A stretch of DNA of 64,000 nt, taken from Actinopolyspora alba (lineage in GTDB: Bacteria; Actinomycetota; Actinomycetes; Mycobacteriales; Pseudonocardiaceae). The stretch covers positions 248,001 through 312,000 of the forward strand of contig NZ_FOMZ01000002.1 in NCBI RefSeq assembly GCF_900112765.1, written 5' to 3'. The notes beneath the pieces were generated by a model that saw only the letters and a list, made by a program, of their open reading frames with translations, had not been told where the DNA came from and did no database searches. The position numbers and the translations under genes are program-made. This document shows, piece after piece, positions 1 through 12,347 of this stretch (its first letter is position 1; each line of letters starts with the position of its first letter).

Positions 1-147
1 GGTGAACTCGAGTACCGGTCCGTCGGGATCGCGTGAGTTCCTTATGCCGTAGGTATCACCGAGTCGCGCCACTTCGACGCACTCGGTTCCCTCGATGCTG
101 GAGGCTTCCGCCTTGCGGAAGGTGGCCTGCGACCAGTCGAAGCTCAT
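1..147 (-). CDS. DUF397 domain protein, 3' end cut by window edge
   Basis: The first 49 codons are present; the C-terminus lies left of the window. The protein begins MSFDWSQATFRKAEAS and continues with a VARLGDTYGIRNSRDPDGPVL segment, the usual pattern of the short DUF397 proteins of actinomycetes (normally 60-90 residues). A GAGGAG ribosome binding site stands 5 bases before the ATG. DUF397 genes are commonly paired with XRE-type regulators; none is visible here, so a partner may lie off the left edge. Function of the family is not established. Confidence 0.75.
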   Translation of the reverse strand, partial: MSFDWSQATFRKAEASSIEGTECVEVARLGDTYGIRNSRDPDGPVLEFT

Positions 148-222
148 ATCAGCTCCTCATCGGATCCTGCGGCCCGAGAGTCCGAGACGCTCACGGAACA
201 CGTTCTGCAGCGGGCCGCGCCT

Positions 223-594
223 TCAGTCGATCGGGAACTTCATCGCGCCCATGCTCTTGAGATCGTGCAGAATCTCCGAGTTGCGCGCGGTGACGGCAGC
301 GGCCGCACGGGTCTCGCCGGGCACCGGACCGATACGTGAACACAGCTTGCTGAACCTGCCTTCGTCCAGCATCTGGGTCACCTGCTCCCAGGGAGCATCG
401 CCGTCCCGGGAGTTGTGATCCCATGAACCGCCGCACCGCAGACAGTCGATCTGGACCAGCCACTGCTCGAACGGTCCGGTGAAATCACCGAGCCAGCGCA
501 GCCGCTCCCGCGGATGCGGGCACTCCGACCGTGTCGGCCGGATCGCGTTCGGATGGTCGAGATCGTGTCGAGGACTCTGCACTCCGTCTTCCAT
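223..594 (-). CDS. hypothetical protein
   Basis: A 123-residue protein that I do not recognise. It has a tryptophan-rich middle with a CLRCGG pair of cysteines (residues about 51-54), then a helical C-terminal half ending MGAMKFPID. It reads in the same direction as the DUF397 gene, 75 bases upstream of it, so the two may be co-transcribed. No strong ribosome binding site precedes the first ATG, and a GTG five codons further in is also possible. It could be a small partner of the DUF397 protein, but this is only inferred from position. Confidence 0.5.
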   Translation of the reverse strand: MEDGVQSPRHDLDHPNAIRPTRSECPHPRERLRWLGDFTGPFEQWLVQIDCLRCGGSWDHNSRDGDAPWEQVTQMLDEGRFSKLCSRIGPVPGETRAAAAVTARNSEILHDLKSMGAMKFPID

Positions 595-668
595 GGCCGC
601 GTGAACTCCCCTGCAATGCCGACGACAACCACGTCAAGATCATCGACAGCACACCCAAGGTAACTGAA

Positions 669-705
669 CGAACACCAAATGTAACCACACACAAGTGTGT
701 AGTTC
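669..705. promoter_or_regulatory. small inverted repeat upstream of the hypothetical/DUF397 genes
   Basis: The 227-base gap between the hypothetical gene and murA contains ACACAC-AA-GTGTGT, a 6-base inverted repeat in a locally AT-richer stretch. It lies 95-110 bases upstream of the minus-strand start at 594. It could be an operator or a hairpin in a leader. No matching regulator is identified. Confidence 0.2.
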
Positions 706-821
706 TCCGGCGAAACGACACCGTCGGGATACCGAGCACAACTCGACGTCCACGCCTGACCTCGGGGAGCTCGCCGGAGGTTCCGCGGGAACGGGCTGTT
801 CTTCGACGCTCGGGGCTCCCG

Positions 822-2078
822 TCAGTCGAACACCCGCTCGATGTCGGCCCCCAGACCGCACAGCTGCTTGACGAAGTCCGGATAACCGCGATCGATGTGG
901 AAGACGTCCCAGACCTCGGTGGTTCCCTCGGCGCACAGCCCCGCTAGAACGAGTCCCACTCCGGCCCGGATGTCCGAGGCCCACACCGGAGCGCTGGAGA
1001 GCCGTTCCTGTCCCCGCACCACGGCGTGGTGCCCGTCGGTACGCGCATCGGCCCCCATTCGGACCAGTTCCTCGATGAAGCGGAACCGGGATTCGAAGAG
1101 GTTCTCGGTGATCATGGATGTACCGTCGGCCACGGCCGACAAGGCGAGTGCCATCGGCTGCAGGTCGGTGGGAAAACCGGGGAACGGCAACGTGACGTAG
1201 TCCACCGCGCTGGGACGCCGGTCCATGGCCACGCGAAAGCTCTCGTCCTCGAACGACACCTCGGCCCCGGCGCCGCGCAGCTTCTCCAGCACGAGATTCA
1301 CGTTGTTCGGATCCACCCCGTGCACGGTCACGTCACCACGGGTGGCGGCGGCGGCGAAGGCCCAGGTCGCCGCCACGATGCGGTCGCCGATGACCTGGTG
1401 GCGAACCGGTTCGAGCCGCTGCACACCGTGCACTGTCAACGTGGAAGTACCAGCTCCCTCGATCCGTGCACCCATCTGCCGCAGCATCACGCACAGGTCC
1501 ACGATCTCCGGTTCGCGGGCCGCGTTGTCGATCACGGTGGTGCCGTCCGCGAGCACCGAGGCCATCAGAATGTTCTCGGTGGCACCGACGCTGGGGAAGT
1601 CGAGCCATATCCGCGCACCGTGCAGATTATCGGCCTGGGCCACCACGGCACCGTGCTCGATGTGGCTGGATGCCCCCAGCTGCCGCAGCCCGTTCTGGTG
1701 CATGTCCAACGGTCGGGACCCGATCGCGTCCCCGCCGGGCAGGGTGACCACCGCGCGCCTGCAGCGAGCCACGAGCGGCCCGAGTACGCACACCGAGGCA
1801 CGCAACCTGCTCATGTGAACCGAAACGGCTTCATGACTGATATCGGGCGGTGTGGTGATGGTGGTGGTGGGACCGTCGATGCTGACCGAACACCCCAGGC
1901 TGCGCAGCACATCGGCCATCAGCGGGACGTCCAGGATCTCCGGGCAGTTCGTGATGGTCGTCGTCCCCTCGGCCAGCAGCGAAGCGGCCATCAGCTTCAG
2001 CACGCTGTTCTTGGCGCCGACCACGCCGACTTCTCCGACGAGACGGGCGCCACCGTGTACCCGGAAATGCTCACTCAC
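822..2078 (-). CDS. murA: UDP-N-acetylglucosamine 1-carboxyvinyltransferase, Asp-type active site
   Basis: MurA transfers enolpyruvate from PEP to UDP-GlcNAc, the first committed step of peptidoglycan synthesis in the cytosol. The 418-residue length is normal. Visible motifs are GAKNS (about 21-25), [13 protein letters not shown] (about 93-105) and the active-site loop [11 protein letters not shown]. In that loop the usual catalytic cysteine is aspartate at residue 117, the same substitution as in Mycobacterium tuberculosis, which is known to make MurA insensitive to fosfomycin. The chosen GTG at 2078 begins [10 protein letters not shown] and matches the family N-terminus; an upstream in-frame extension exists but looks non-coding. 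It is divergent from the adenosyltransferase gene, as in mycobacteria. Confidence 0.95.
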   Translation of the reverse strand: MSEHFRVHGGARLVGEVGVVGAKNSVLKLMAASLLAEGTTTITNCPEILDVPLMADVLRSLGCSVSIDGPTTTITTPPDISHEAVSVHMSRLRASVCVLGPLVARCRRAVVTLPGGDAIGSRPLDMHQNGLRQLGASSHIEHGAVVAQADNLHGARIWLDFPSVGATENILMASVLADGTTVIDNAAREPEIVDLCVMLRQMGARIEGAGTSTLTVHGVQRLEPVRHQVIGDRIVAATWAFAAAATRGDVTVHGVDPNNVNLVLEKLRGAGAEVSFEDESFRVAMDRRPSAVDYVTLPFPGFPTDLQPMALALSAVADGTSMITENLFESRFRFIEELVRMGADARTDGHHAVVRGQERLSSAPVWASDIRAGVGLVLAGLCAEGTTEVWDVFHIDRGYPDFVKQLCGLGADIERVFD

Positions 2079-2211
2079 GGACAGCCAGGTTACGGCCGCG
2101 GTACGGTCGATATCCGAGTGGGTGGTACAACGATCGGACCAACGCGCCCACCGATACCCCGAAACGGGCTCCGAAACGGTTCGAGGGCCGGGGACGCATA
2201 GGCTTGCACGC

Positions 2212-2796
2212 ATGAGCGTGCACCTGACCAAGATCTACACGCGTACCGGCGACTCGGGCACCACCCGGCTCTCGGACAACTCCGAGGTGTCGAAGACCGA
2301 TCCGCGGTTGGAAGCCTACGCGGACGTGGACGAGACCAACTCCGTGCTCGGTGTCGCCCTGGCCACCGCCACGTTCGACGCCGACGTGCACGACGTGCTG
2401 CGTTCGGTGCAGAACGACCTGTTCGACGTCGGGGCGGATCTGGCCACCCCGGTGCTGGCGGAACCGAAGTATCCACCGCTGCGAGTACAGCCGAGCTACG
2501 TGTCGCGGCTGGAGAGCTGGTGCGACGAGTACAACGAGCGGTTGGGCAAGCTGGAGTCGTTCATACTCCCCGGGGGCACTCCCGGTGGTGCGCTGCTGCA
2601 CCAGGCCCGTTGTGTGGCTCGGCGGGCCGAGCGTTCGGCCTGGCGGTTACTCGACACCCATCCGGATGACACCAACGAGGCACCGGCCAAGTATCTCAAC
2701 CGACTCTCCGACCTGCTGTTCATCCTCGCCCGCGTGGCGAACCCGACGGGCGACGTCCTGTGGCGTCCCGGCGGCAACGCGGAACAGGAGTCGTGA
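2212..2796 (+). CDS. PduO-type cob(I)alamin adenosyltransferase
   Basis: This enzyme transfers the 5'-deoxyadenosyl group of ATP to cob(I)alamin to make coenzyme B12. The 194-residue protein starts [18 protein letters not shown], whose TRTGDSGTT segment (10-18) is the ATP-binding signature of the family. The C-terminal half carries the expected arginine-rich helix ([13 protein letters not shown]) and the [15 protein letters not shown] segment. It stands between murA and the ATP synthase block as in M. tuberculosis (Rv1314c), so it looks vertically inherited. It gives a direct use for any cobalt or cobalamin acquired by the riboswitch-controlled operon at 37.1-45.7 kb. Confidence 0.95.
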   Translation: MSVHLTKIYTRTGDSGTTRLSDNSEVSKTDPRLEAYADVDETNSVLGVALATATFDADVHDVLRSVQNDLFDVGADLATPVLAEPKYPPLRVQPSYVSRLESWCDEYNERLGKLESFILPGGTPGGALLHQARCVARRAERSAWRLLDTHPDDTNEAPAKYLNRLSDLLFILARVANPTGDVLWRPGGNAEQES

Positions 2797-2904
2797 GCCG
2801 AAGCCGGTTCGGCACCCCTCAGGTGGATCGACCTCCCACCGTCGGTATCGCGGTGAAGGCAGATCTATCAATCGGCACAGCAGCGCCGAATTCCCACCAA
2901 ACCC

Positions 2905-3022
2905 GCAGCTCGCACCGCCGCGGGTTCTCCCGTGCGGCTCTCGCGAGGAAGGCCCGACGTTGTGTAGTGACTACCCGATGTCGGGCCTCCCGGAACGAGA
3001 GCCGCACGGGAGGTTCCGCCCG
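2905..3022 (+). repeat. hairpin element A, copy 1
   Basis: A long imperfect palindrome in the gap after the adenosyltransferase gene. Outer arms of 17 bases are at 2927-2943 and 2996-3012, inner arms AGGCCCGAC and GTCGGGCCT at 2950-2958 and 2980-2988, and the apical region holds GTAG-TGA-CTAC (2964-2974). Two full relatives lie at 45.93 and 55.42 kb. Flanks are also shared: CCGCGGGTTCTC before and AGGTTCCGCC after. Confidence 0.85.
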
Positions 3023-3034
3023 CCCCGATGCGGT

Positions 3035-3057
3035 GTCAATTTCTCGCGAAATCGCCG
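3035..3057 (+). repeat. 23-bp intergenic motif B, copy 1
   Basis: Begins GTCAATTTCTCGCG and continues AAATCGCCG. Its centre folds as ATTTC-TCGC-GAAAT. It lies in the convergent gap between the adenosyltransferase and GNAT genes, directly after hairpin element A. Confidence 0.9.
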
Positions 3058-3082
3058 CGCCGCTCGTCGGGACGGAACTATG

Positions 3083-3213
3083 CGATTAAGCAGCGCGTGT
3101 GTCCCCGGTGCGTGAGTCGGATGCGTTGCGAGACAGGGCCGCTCGCCGCGTAGGTCGCTACTCAAGAGCCGGCCCAACGCGGCAAGGCGCCGACTCACGT
3201 GCCGGCTAACCGA
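3083..3213 (+). repeat. intergenic module C, copy 1
   Basis: A segment of about 130 bases with a close relative at 55.27-55.37 kb and partial relatives at 33.75 kb (minus strand), 15.60 kb and 18.30 kb. Ends CGTGAGTCGG (3111-3120) and CCGACTCACG (3190-3199) are exact reverse complements, so the module can close into a large stem. The order here is A, B, C. Confidence 0.75.
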
Positions 3214-3240
3214 CCACGCACACAAGCACCTTTCCGAGGT

Positions 3241-3714
3241 CTAGTTGAGTTCCTTGGCGAAGCATCGGCTGTCGGGCTCATCGCGGTACACCCCGAACTT
3301 GGCTATCTCGTGGTAACCGGACGACTCGTACAGACCGATCGCCTCGGGCTGCCGCAGCCCGGTCTCCAGGACCATACGTTTCCGGCCTGCCCGCGCGGCG
3401 GTGTCCTCCAGCTCGGCGAGAACCGCCCGCGCGAGGCCGGAGCCACGTGCTTCCGGGACCACGTACATCCGCTTCATCTCAGCGTCGCCGTCCTCGAATC
3501 CGTCGACGTCGGAGTCCTGCGAACGCCAGCCACCGATCGCCACCGGTAGCTCGGCGCGGTAGCCGATCAGGAACAGTCCGCGCGGCGGCAGGAAGTCCTC
3601 GGGCAGCAGCGGCGTGCTGTCGGGCCCGCCGTAGCGGTGCACGTACTCCTGCTGCACCTGACGGACGAGTTCCCCCGCGTCGGGATGGTCGTAGCGACAG
3701 ATCTCGATTCGCAC
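3241..3714 (-). CDS. GNAT family N-acetyltransferase
   Basis: A 157-residue single-domain GNAT. The acetyl-CoA loop is seen as VVPEARGSGLARAVL (about 85-99), followed by the usual beta strand KRMVLETG and a YESSGYHEI motif near the C-terminus. The substrate cannot be deduced; the family acetylates small amines, peptides or antibiotics in the cytosol. It sits alone between two repeat-filled gaps and breaks the murA/ATP-synthase synteny seen in mycobacteria, so it may be an insertion. Confidence 0.85.
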   Translation of the reverse strand: MRIEICRYDHPDAGELVRQVQQEYVHRYGGPDSTPLLPEDFLPPRGLFLIGYRAELPVAIGGWRSQDSDVDGFEDGDAEMKRMYVVPEARGSGLARAVLAELEDTAARAGRKRMVLETGLRQPEAIGLYESSGYHEIAKFGVYRDEPDSRCFAKELN

Positions 3715-3805
3715 TTCGCCATGCTAAGGCATGCGTCTCGCGAATCCACCACGGAATTCTCCGGAATCTTCCGCCCCGGTGGGCCGACGGCACGGCGGGG
3801 TGGGC

Positions 3806-3868
3806 GTCAATTTCTCGCGAAATCGCCGCGCCGCTGAGCGAGAGCCGTGCGAGAGGTTCCGCCACAGC
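3806..3868 (+). repeat. motif B copy 2 followed by a right-end fragment of element A
   Basis: Motif B occupies 3806-3828. It is followed after a short linker by GAGCGAGAGCCGTGCGAGAG and GTTCCGCCAC, which matches only the right arm and flank of hairpin element A. The fragment suggests recombination or deletion between modules. This copy is between two minus-strand genes rather than at a convergent junction. Confidence 0.8.
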
Positions 3869-3896
3869 AACACCCCGGCAACCCGGGCGGAAAACC

Positions 3897-4352
3897 TCAA
3901 TGCCCGGCCCAGGGGGCGACACTGCTGGGCGGCGCCGACTCCATCCAGGAGAGAAAACCCGTCAACGCGTCGTTGCCCATCGCGATCTCGATGTCGTCGC
4001 CGGGTCGGCTCAGGTGTATCACCAGCGATCCGGCGGGCATGGTGTAGGTTTCGGCGGTACTGGGGCTGCGCCGAGCGGCGATCTCCATGTCGCCTCGGTT
4101 GAGCGCCCAGTCGGGGCCGGAGCGCAAACTCAACGCGCGATACCAGGCGAACTCCTCGCCGTGGTAGTGCGCGACCCCCAGATGCCAGCCCCGACCGGGT
4201 TCACCGCGGTGGACCCGCAGCGCGACCTCGATGCCCCCCGCCTTGAGCTTGCCCAACCGCCGACGCGCCAGCAGCAGGCCGCCGAGCACCGCGAGCACGA
4301 CGACAACCGCCGAGCCGAGCACGAGGGCAAGCAGCAGGATCGAGGGGCTCAT
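3897..4352 (-). CDS. DUF2550 membrane-anchored protein
   Basis: A 151-residue protein with one N-terminal membrane helix (about 4-27) followed by positively charged RRRLGKL and a soluble beta-rich domain rich in W and H (GWHLGVAHY, FAWYRALSL). This is the DUF2550 protein found directly after atpC in many actinobacteria (Rv1312 in M. tuberculosis). It begins 12 bases after the atpC stop and is probably co-transcribed with the ATP synthase genes. Function is unknown; the soluble domain resembles a small PH-like or lipid-facing barrel, which is only a guess. Confidence 0.85.
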   Translation of the reverse strand: MSPSILLLALVLGSAVVVVLAVLGGLLLARRRLGKLKAGGIEVALRVHRGEPGRGWHLGVAHYHGEEFAWYRALSLRSGPDWALNRGDMEIAARRSPSTAETYTMPAGSLVIHLSRPGDDIEIAMGNDALTGFLSWMESAPPSSVAPWAGH

Positions 4353-4364
4353 TCGTCGTGGCCG

Positions 4365-4730
4365 TCAGACGGAGTAGCCCGCCACTCGCAGCCGTGACCT
4401 GGCCCGCACCCTGGCCTGTTCATCATCGCCCTCGGCATCACGCCGTGCGGCGGCCACGTCGATCTCCTGAGCCAGCTCCGCCGACTCCGCGAGAACGCTG
4501 ACGACGCCGTTCGAGGTCGAGAGGAAACCACCGTGCACCGCGGCGGTGACGGTCTCGTGATCGGGGGTCGTGATCTTTACGACTCCCCCTTCGACCAACT
4601 GACCGAGCATCGGCTCGTGTCCGGGCAGGATGCCGATTACACCTTCGGTCGTCTGGGCAACCACGCTGGTCGCGGTACCGGACCAGAGTCGGCGCTCCAC
4701 GGCGACCAGCTCGACGGACATCTCGGCCAC
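4365..4730 (-). CDS. atpC: ATP synthase F1 epsilon subunit
   Basis: The 121-residue epsilon subunit belongs to the central rotor stalk and can inhibit ATP hydrolysis. The N-terminal beta sandwich is recognisable ([51 protein letters not shown]), followed by a short C-terminal helical part ending RLRVAGYSV. This is shorter than the E. coli form and typical of actinobacteria. The start is GTG with a GGAG site six bases upstream. Unlike most operons it is separated from atpD by 155 bases that contain a strong hairpin. Confidence 0.95.
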   Translation of the reverse strand: MAEMSVELVAVERRLWSGTATSVVAQTTEGVIGILPGHEPMLGQLVEGGVVKITTPDHETVTAAVHGGFLSTSNGVVSVLAESAELAQEIDVAAARRDAEGDDEQARVRARSRLRVAGYSV

Positions 4731-4827
4731 GCGTGTCTCCTTCGTCGGTGTGTCGTCGTAGTCTATCCGATGGATCGGACACGCCCGAACAGCGGCATCA
4801 CCGCGGTTCGAACCGTCCCGAACACGG

Positions 4828-4856
4828 CGCGGGTGCCGGGAGTCCCGACACCCGCG
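4828..4856 (-). other. hairpin between atpD and atpC
   Basis: CGCGGGTG and CACCCGCG form an 8-bp stem, then a mismatch, then a 4-bp CGGG/CCCG helix with a three-base loop. No T-run follows on the minus strand, so it may act as an RNA-processing or attenuation structure that lowers atpC relative to atpD rather than as a full terminator. Confidence 0.55.
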
Positions 4857-4885
4857 ATCCGTCGAAGCAACGGGTGACTACCCGA

Positions 4886-7241
<2,356 letters not shown>

Positions 7242-7251
7242 AGCTACCCGG

Positions 7252-8904
<1,653 letters not shown>

Positions 8905-8982
8905 GTCTCGTTCCTGCTCTCGCTTCGTTCTGTGGAAAGGGGGTCCGGCCCCTTCCGACGACGGGCTCGGGAATGCCGCCCG

Positions 8983-9813
8983 TCAGTCGGAGAGGTCGCG
9001 CCGCAGTGCCTGCAGCCGTCCGGACGTGCTGCCGTCGATGACTTCCTCACCGACCCGAATGACCAGCCCACCACCGATTTGCGGGTCCACTTCCAGGTGT
9101 ACCGCAATCGGCCGCGCGTATATGCGCTGCAGGGTACTGGCCAACCGCTGCTGCTGCTCGTCGCTGAGCGGAATCGCCGAACGAACGTGGGCGACCGAAC
9201 GTTCCCGCCGCTTGGCGGAAAGCTCGGCCAGCTCCTCCAGCCCTTCGCTGAGGTGCTGCCCCGACGACTGCTCGACCAACTGCCGAACCAGTCGCTCGGT
9301 CACGTCCTCGACTCTGCCGCCGACCAGCTGTTGGATGACGGCTCCCTTACCGGTGGCATCGGCCGTGGGGTCCGACAACAGCCGTTCCAACTCGGGTTGA
9401 CCGCCGATGATGCGGCCCAGCCGGAACAGCTCGTCCTCGACCGCGTCGAGCCTGCCCGCACGCTCGGCCTGCACCAGCAGCGCGACACGGGCGAGCCGTT
9501 CGAGACCACGCACCAGGTCACCGGGGTACGACCAGCGAACTCCCACCGCCTCGGTGACCACCGGCAGCGCCCGTGCACCGAGGTGATCGGTCAGCAGTTC
9601 GCGGACCAAACCCTGCCTGGACTCAGCGGGGGTGGCGGCATCGGCAAGAGCACGCCGCAGGGCGGACTCGCCGCGCAACAGCGCGGCGACCCCGAACAAC
9701 TCCTCGGCGAGCCCGGTGATCTCCGCGGGTCCTGCCCCGTCAGTGGCCTGCAACAGCTGCAGCTCGGTGGCTGCCAGGGCATCGCGACTCGCGGCGTTCA
9801 CGAGGGTGCTCAA
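8983..9813 (-). CDS. atpH: ATP synthase delta subunit
   Basis: Peripheral-stalk delta subunit of 276 residues, a typical single OSCP-like domain with the C-terminal motif [21 protein letters not shown]. In M. tuberculosis delta is fused to a b-type subunit; here it is a separate protein next to a complete atpF, which argues against a close mycobacterial relationship. The first codon is TTG, with GAAAGG about nine bases upstream, and the N-terminus [13 protein letters not shown] fits. Confidence 0.95.
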   Translation of the reverse strand: MSTLVNAASRDALAATELQLLQATDGAGPAEITGLAEELFGVAALLRGESALRRALADAATPAESRQGLVRELLTDHLGARALPVVTEAVGVRWSYPGDLVRGLERLARVALLVQAERAGRLDAVEDELFRLGRIIGGQPELERLLSDPTADATGKGAVIQQLVGGRVEDVTERLVRQLVEQSSGQHLSEGLEELAELSAKRRERSVAHVRSAIPLSDEQQQRLASTLQRIYARPIAVHLEVDPQIGGGLVIRVGEEVIDGSTSGRLQALRRDLSD

Positions 9814-9884
9814 CTCTGCACGCCTTTCTCTCCTGGGCCCATCACTTACGTCCCTTCGACCTTCGACCGAACGGTCGGAACCGT

Positions 9885-10439
9885 TCAGCTGTTGGCCGAC
9901 GTCGACGGGGCGGAAGCGGCGTCCAGCTCGTCCAGGAACCGGTCCACCGTGCCGCGCCGCCGGGCCTCGTCCTCGAGGGATTCACCGACGACCTTGCTCG
10001 CCAGATCAACGGCCTGCCTGCCGAGATCCTCACGCAGCTCCGCGATGACCTGCGAACGCTGCGCGGCGAGCTGTGCCTGACCCTGGCTGATGATGCGGTC
10101 GCTCTCCTCCTGAGCCTGCGAACGCATCTCGTCCAGGATCTGCTGCCCCTCGGCACGGGCGTCGTCACGGATCCTGGCGGCCTCCGCACGTGCCTCGGCG
10201 AGCTGTGCCTTGTACTGCTCCAGGGTGCGCTGTGCCTCGGCCTGCGCCTCCTCGGCACGGGCGATGCCACCCTCGATCCGCTCGCTGCGCTCCTGGTAGA
10301 CCTTCTCGAAGCGTGGAACGGCGTACCTGTAGAGCACGAAGAGGAGGGCGGCGAACGCGACGAAACCGACGATTATCTCGGCCGGAGCGGGCAGAATCGG
10401 ATTGTGGCCCTCCGCTGCCAGCACCATCTTGTTCTCCAT
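9885..10439 (-). CDS. atpF: ATP synthase Fo b subunit
   Basis: The 184-residue b subunit forms the stator stalk. It has one N-terminal membrane helix (about residues 18-38, [21 protein letters not shown]) and then a long charged coiled coil rich in E, A, R and Q to the C-terminus. ATG at 10439 is preferred over the upstream TTG because GGGAGAAG stands six bases before it. It lies between atpE and atpH as expected. Confidence 0.95.
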   Translation of the reverse strand: MENKMVLAAEGHNPILPAPAEIIVGFVAFAALLFVLYRYAVPRFEKVYQERSERIEGGIARAEEAQAEAQRTLEQYKAQLAEARAEAARIRDDARAEGQQILDEMRSQAQEESDRIISQGQAQLAAQRSQVIAELREDLGRQAVDLASKVVGESLEDEARRRGTVDRFLDELDAASAPSTSANS

Positions 10440-10472
10440 CAGGACTTCTCCCAACCCGTCAAGCTGTCAGAC

Positions 10473-10730
10473 TCAGGCGGCGGAAGCGATGAAGTAGATG
10501 ACCAGACCGATCAGCGCCAGCACCTCGACCAGAACGAAGGAGATCCAGGCGATACCCATCAACTGGCCCTGCGCCTCGGGCTGGCGAGCGGTTCCGTTGA
10601 TAACGGCCGACCAGATCAGACCAACGCCGATGCCGGGACCGATCGCACCGAGGCCGTAGCCGATGGCGGCCAGCCCCGGGTTGATGTTGCTTGCGGTCTC
10701 CGCAGCCTGTGCAAGAACGATGTTGCTCAC
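10473..10730 (-). CDS. atpE: ATP synthase Fo c subunit
   Basis: The 85-residue proteolipid that forms the rotor ring: two membrane helices around the polar loop RQP (49-51). The proton-carrying carboxylate is glutamate 69 in FVLVEVLALIG. No sodium-binding residue pattern is evident, so a proton-driven enzyme is expected. The glycine-rich first helix is GYGLGAIGPGIGVGLIW. This is the subunit targeted by bedaquiline in mycobacteria. The start is GTG behind AAAGGTAG. Confidence 0.97.
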   Translation of the reverse strand: MSNIVLAQAAETASNINPGLAAIGYGLGAIGPGIGVGLIWSAVINGTARQPEAQGQLMGIAWISFVLVEVLALIGLVIYFIASAA

Positions 10731-10790
10731 TGTTACTACCTTTCAACTCGGTCCGCATAACTCGCGGATCGTGAGGTCTCGATCTGTCCT

Positions 10791-11570
10791 TCAGTGGTCT
10801 TGCGCGAGTGCGGCACCGATGAAGTTGGCGGTGAGCACCGCGAAAATGTACGCCTGCAAGACCTGAATCAAGGCCTCGGCGAAGGTCAGAAGGATCGCGA
10901 AGGCGAAGCTGACGATGGAAACCGGCTTGAGCAGCGCACTCCCCTCGAGCAGCAGGAACTGCCCACCGAGGGTGAACACCAGCAGAATGAGGTGTCCGGC
11001 GAACATGGCCGCGAAGACTCGGATGGCCAGCGCCGCCGGCTGAAACAGGAACTTCTGCAGGAACTCGATGGGGGCCAGCAGAACGTAGACCGGCTTGGGT
11101 ACCCCCGGGGGGAACATCACATGCTTGAAGTACCCCAGGAAGCCGTGCCGCCGGAATCCCACGGTGTGGATAACGACGTAGACCATGAGGAACAGTGCGA
11201 TCGGGAAACCGATCTTGGCCATCGTGGGGTACTGGATCAGCGGAATGATCCCGAACAGGTTGTTCACCAGGATGAAGGTGAACAGCCCGAAGATCAGCCC
11301 GATGAAGGGGCGGAAGTGCTGCGCCCCGATCTGATCCCTGGCGATCGTGTTCCTGCTGAAGTCGTAGATGTACTCCGCCGCGAACTGAGCCTTGCCAGGT
11401 ACCAACTTGAGATTGCGGGTGGCAATCAAGAAGTACGCACCGACGATGACAGCCGAGAGCACTACGAGCACGATCGGCTTGGTGACTTCACCAAAGATCG
11501 GCGGGAGGAAAAAGCTATCGACACCGGGCGGCTCGAAAGTTCCGCCCTGGCTCAACACCAGCGCGCCCAA
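10791..11570 (-). CDS. atpB: ATP synthase Fo a subunit
   Basis: The 259-residue membrane subunit forms the proton half-channels. The essential arginine is in LAIRVFAAMFAGH, and the last helix carries ALIQVLQAYIFAVL, both diagnostic. About five to six membrane helices are visible. The start is TTG, supported by AAGGAG five bases upstream; no better ATG is available at the N-terminus. It is the first structural gene of the operon after the AtpI-like gene. Confidence 0.96.
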   Translation of the reverse strand: MGALVLSQGGTFEPPGVDSFFLPPIFGEVTKPIVLVVLSAVIVGAYFLIATRNLKLVPGKAQFAAEYIYDFSRNTIARDQIGAQHFRPFIGLIFGLFTFILVNNLFGIIPLIQYPTMAKIGFPIALFLMVYVVIHTVGFRRHGFLGYFKHVMFPPGVPKPVYVLLAPIEFLQKFLFQPAALAIRVFAAMFAGHLILLVFTLGGQFLLLEGSALLKPVSIVSFAFAILLTFAEALIQVLQAYIFAVLTANFIGAALAQDH

Positions 11571-11847
11571 CTGGGCTCCTTCCGGTTCTCCCGGCTGGAG
11601 CTAACTCCACCGGGGGAATCGTCACGATTTGCACTCAACGTACCTGATACACGATCGAGGACTAAGGGGCCCTCCCACCGGGCAGGTTCCGCCAGGCAAG
11701 CCCCACGGGACGGACCACGACTTCCGGCGACGGAAGACGTACTCGCGCCGAAACCCGAGTTACCTGCGCAACGGACCCTACCATTCGGTAACAAAACGGT
11801 CGTAACGCCCACACGCCAGGACGCGTGCCCCGGGTGAGTCGGTCCGT

Positions 11848-12327
11848 TCAGGAGCGGTCCGCCACCGCGATCGTGGGGGTCCTGGTCTTGCGGAAGCCGC
11901 GCACCTCGGCCGCGGTCCACACCAGGACCGTGACCAGTATCGTCAGCGCCACGGACTCCACGTGGACGAAGTCGAGCCCACGCAGCAGGGTCACCACCAC
12001 GAACAGCGCGACCATCTTCCCGATGTAGCCGCCCAGCGCGGCGACCATCACGAACATCGGGTGAAAATCGGCTGTACTTCGCATCAACCACAGCGTGAGC
12101 AGCGACGAACCGAAAGCCACCGCGCCACCGATCAACCCGCCCAGCAGCCCCGGCACCCCTGTCAGAAAAGCGGCGACGACCGTGCACAACAGCACGGCCA
12201 GGGCACCCGGCAGCACGGCGGCGCGAAGCATGGCCGCGGCCAACCGGCGCACCGTCCGGGCATGTGGATTCGTCTCCTCGGCCGTGGGCCGGTCGGTGTC
12301 GTCGGGCGCTCCGGTCGCTTCCGTCAT
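11848..12327 (-). CDS. AtpI-like membrane protein of the ATP synthase operon
   Basis: A 159-residue protein with four predicted membrane helices after a charged, acidic N-terminal tail (residues 1-25). It occupies the atpI position (Rv1303 in M. tuberculosis) but is only distantly like E. coli AtpI, which assists c-ring assembly. ATG at 12327 has GGGAGAG five bases upstream; a longer reading into wecA is not supported. The gene is 20 bases after wecA and 277 bases before atpB, so an internal promoter for atpB is possible. Confidence 0.8.
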   Translation of the reverse strand: MTEATGAPDDTDRPTAEETNPHARTVRRLAAAMLRAAVLPGALAVLLCTVVAAFLTGVPGLLGGLIGGAVAFGSSLLTLWLMRSTADFHPMFVMVAALGGYIGKMVALFVVVTLLRGLDFVHVESVALTILVTVLVWTAAEVRGFRKTRTPTIAVADRS

Positions 12328-12347
12328 CACTCTCCCGCCGCGAAGTT

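Noticed and set aside
2905-3213. CRISPR array
   Set aside because: The repeats are dispersed singly or in mixed modules rather than regularly spaced with spacers, and no cas genes are present.
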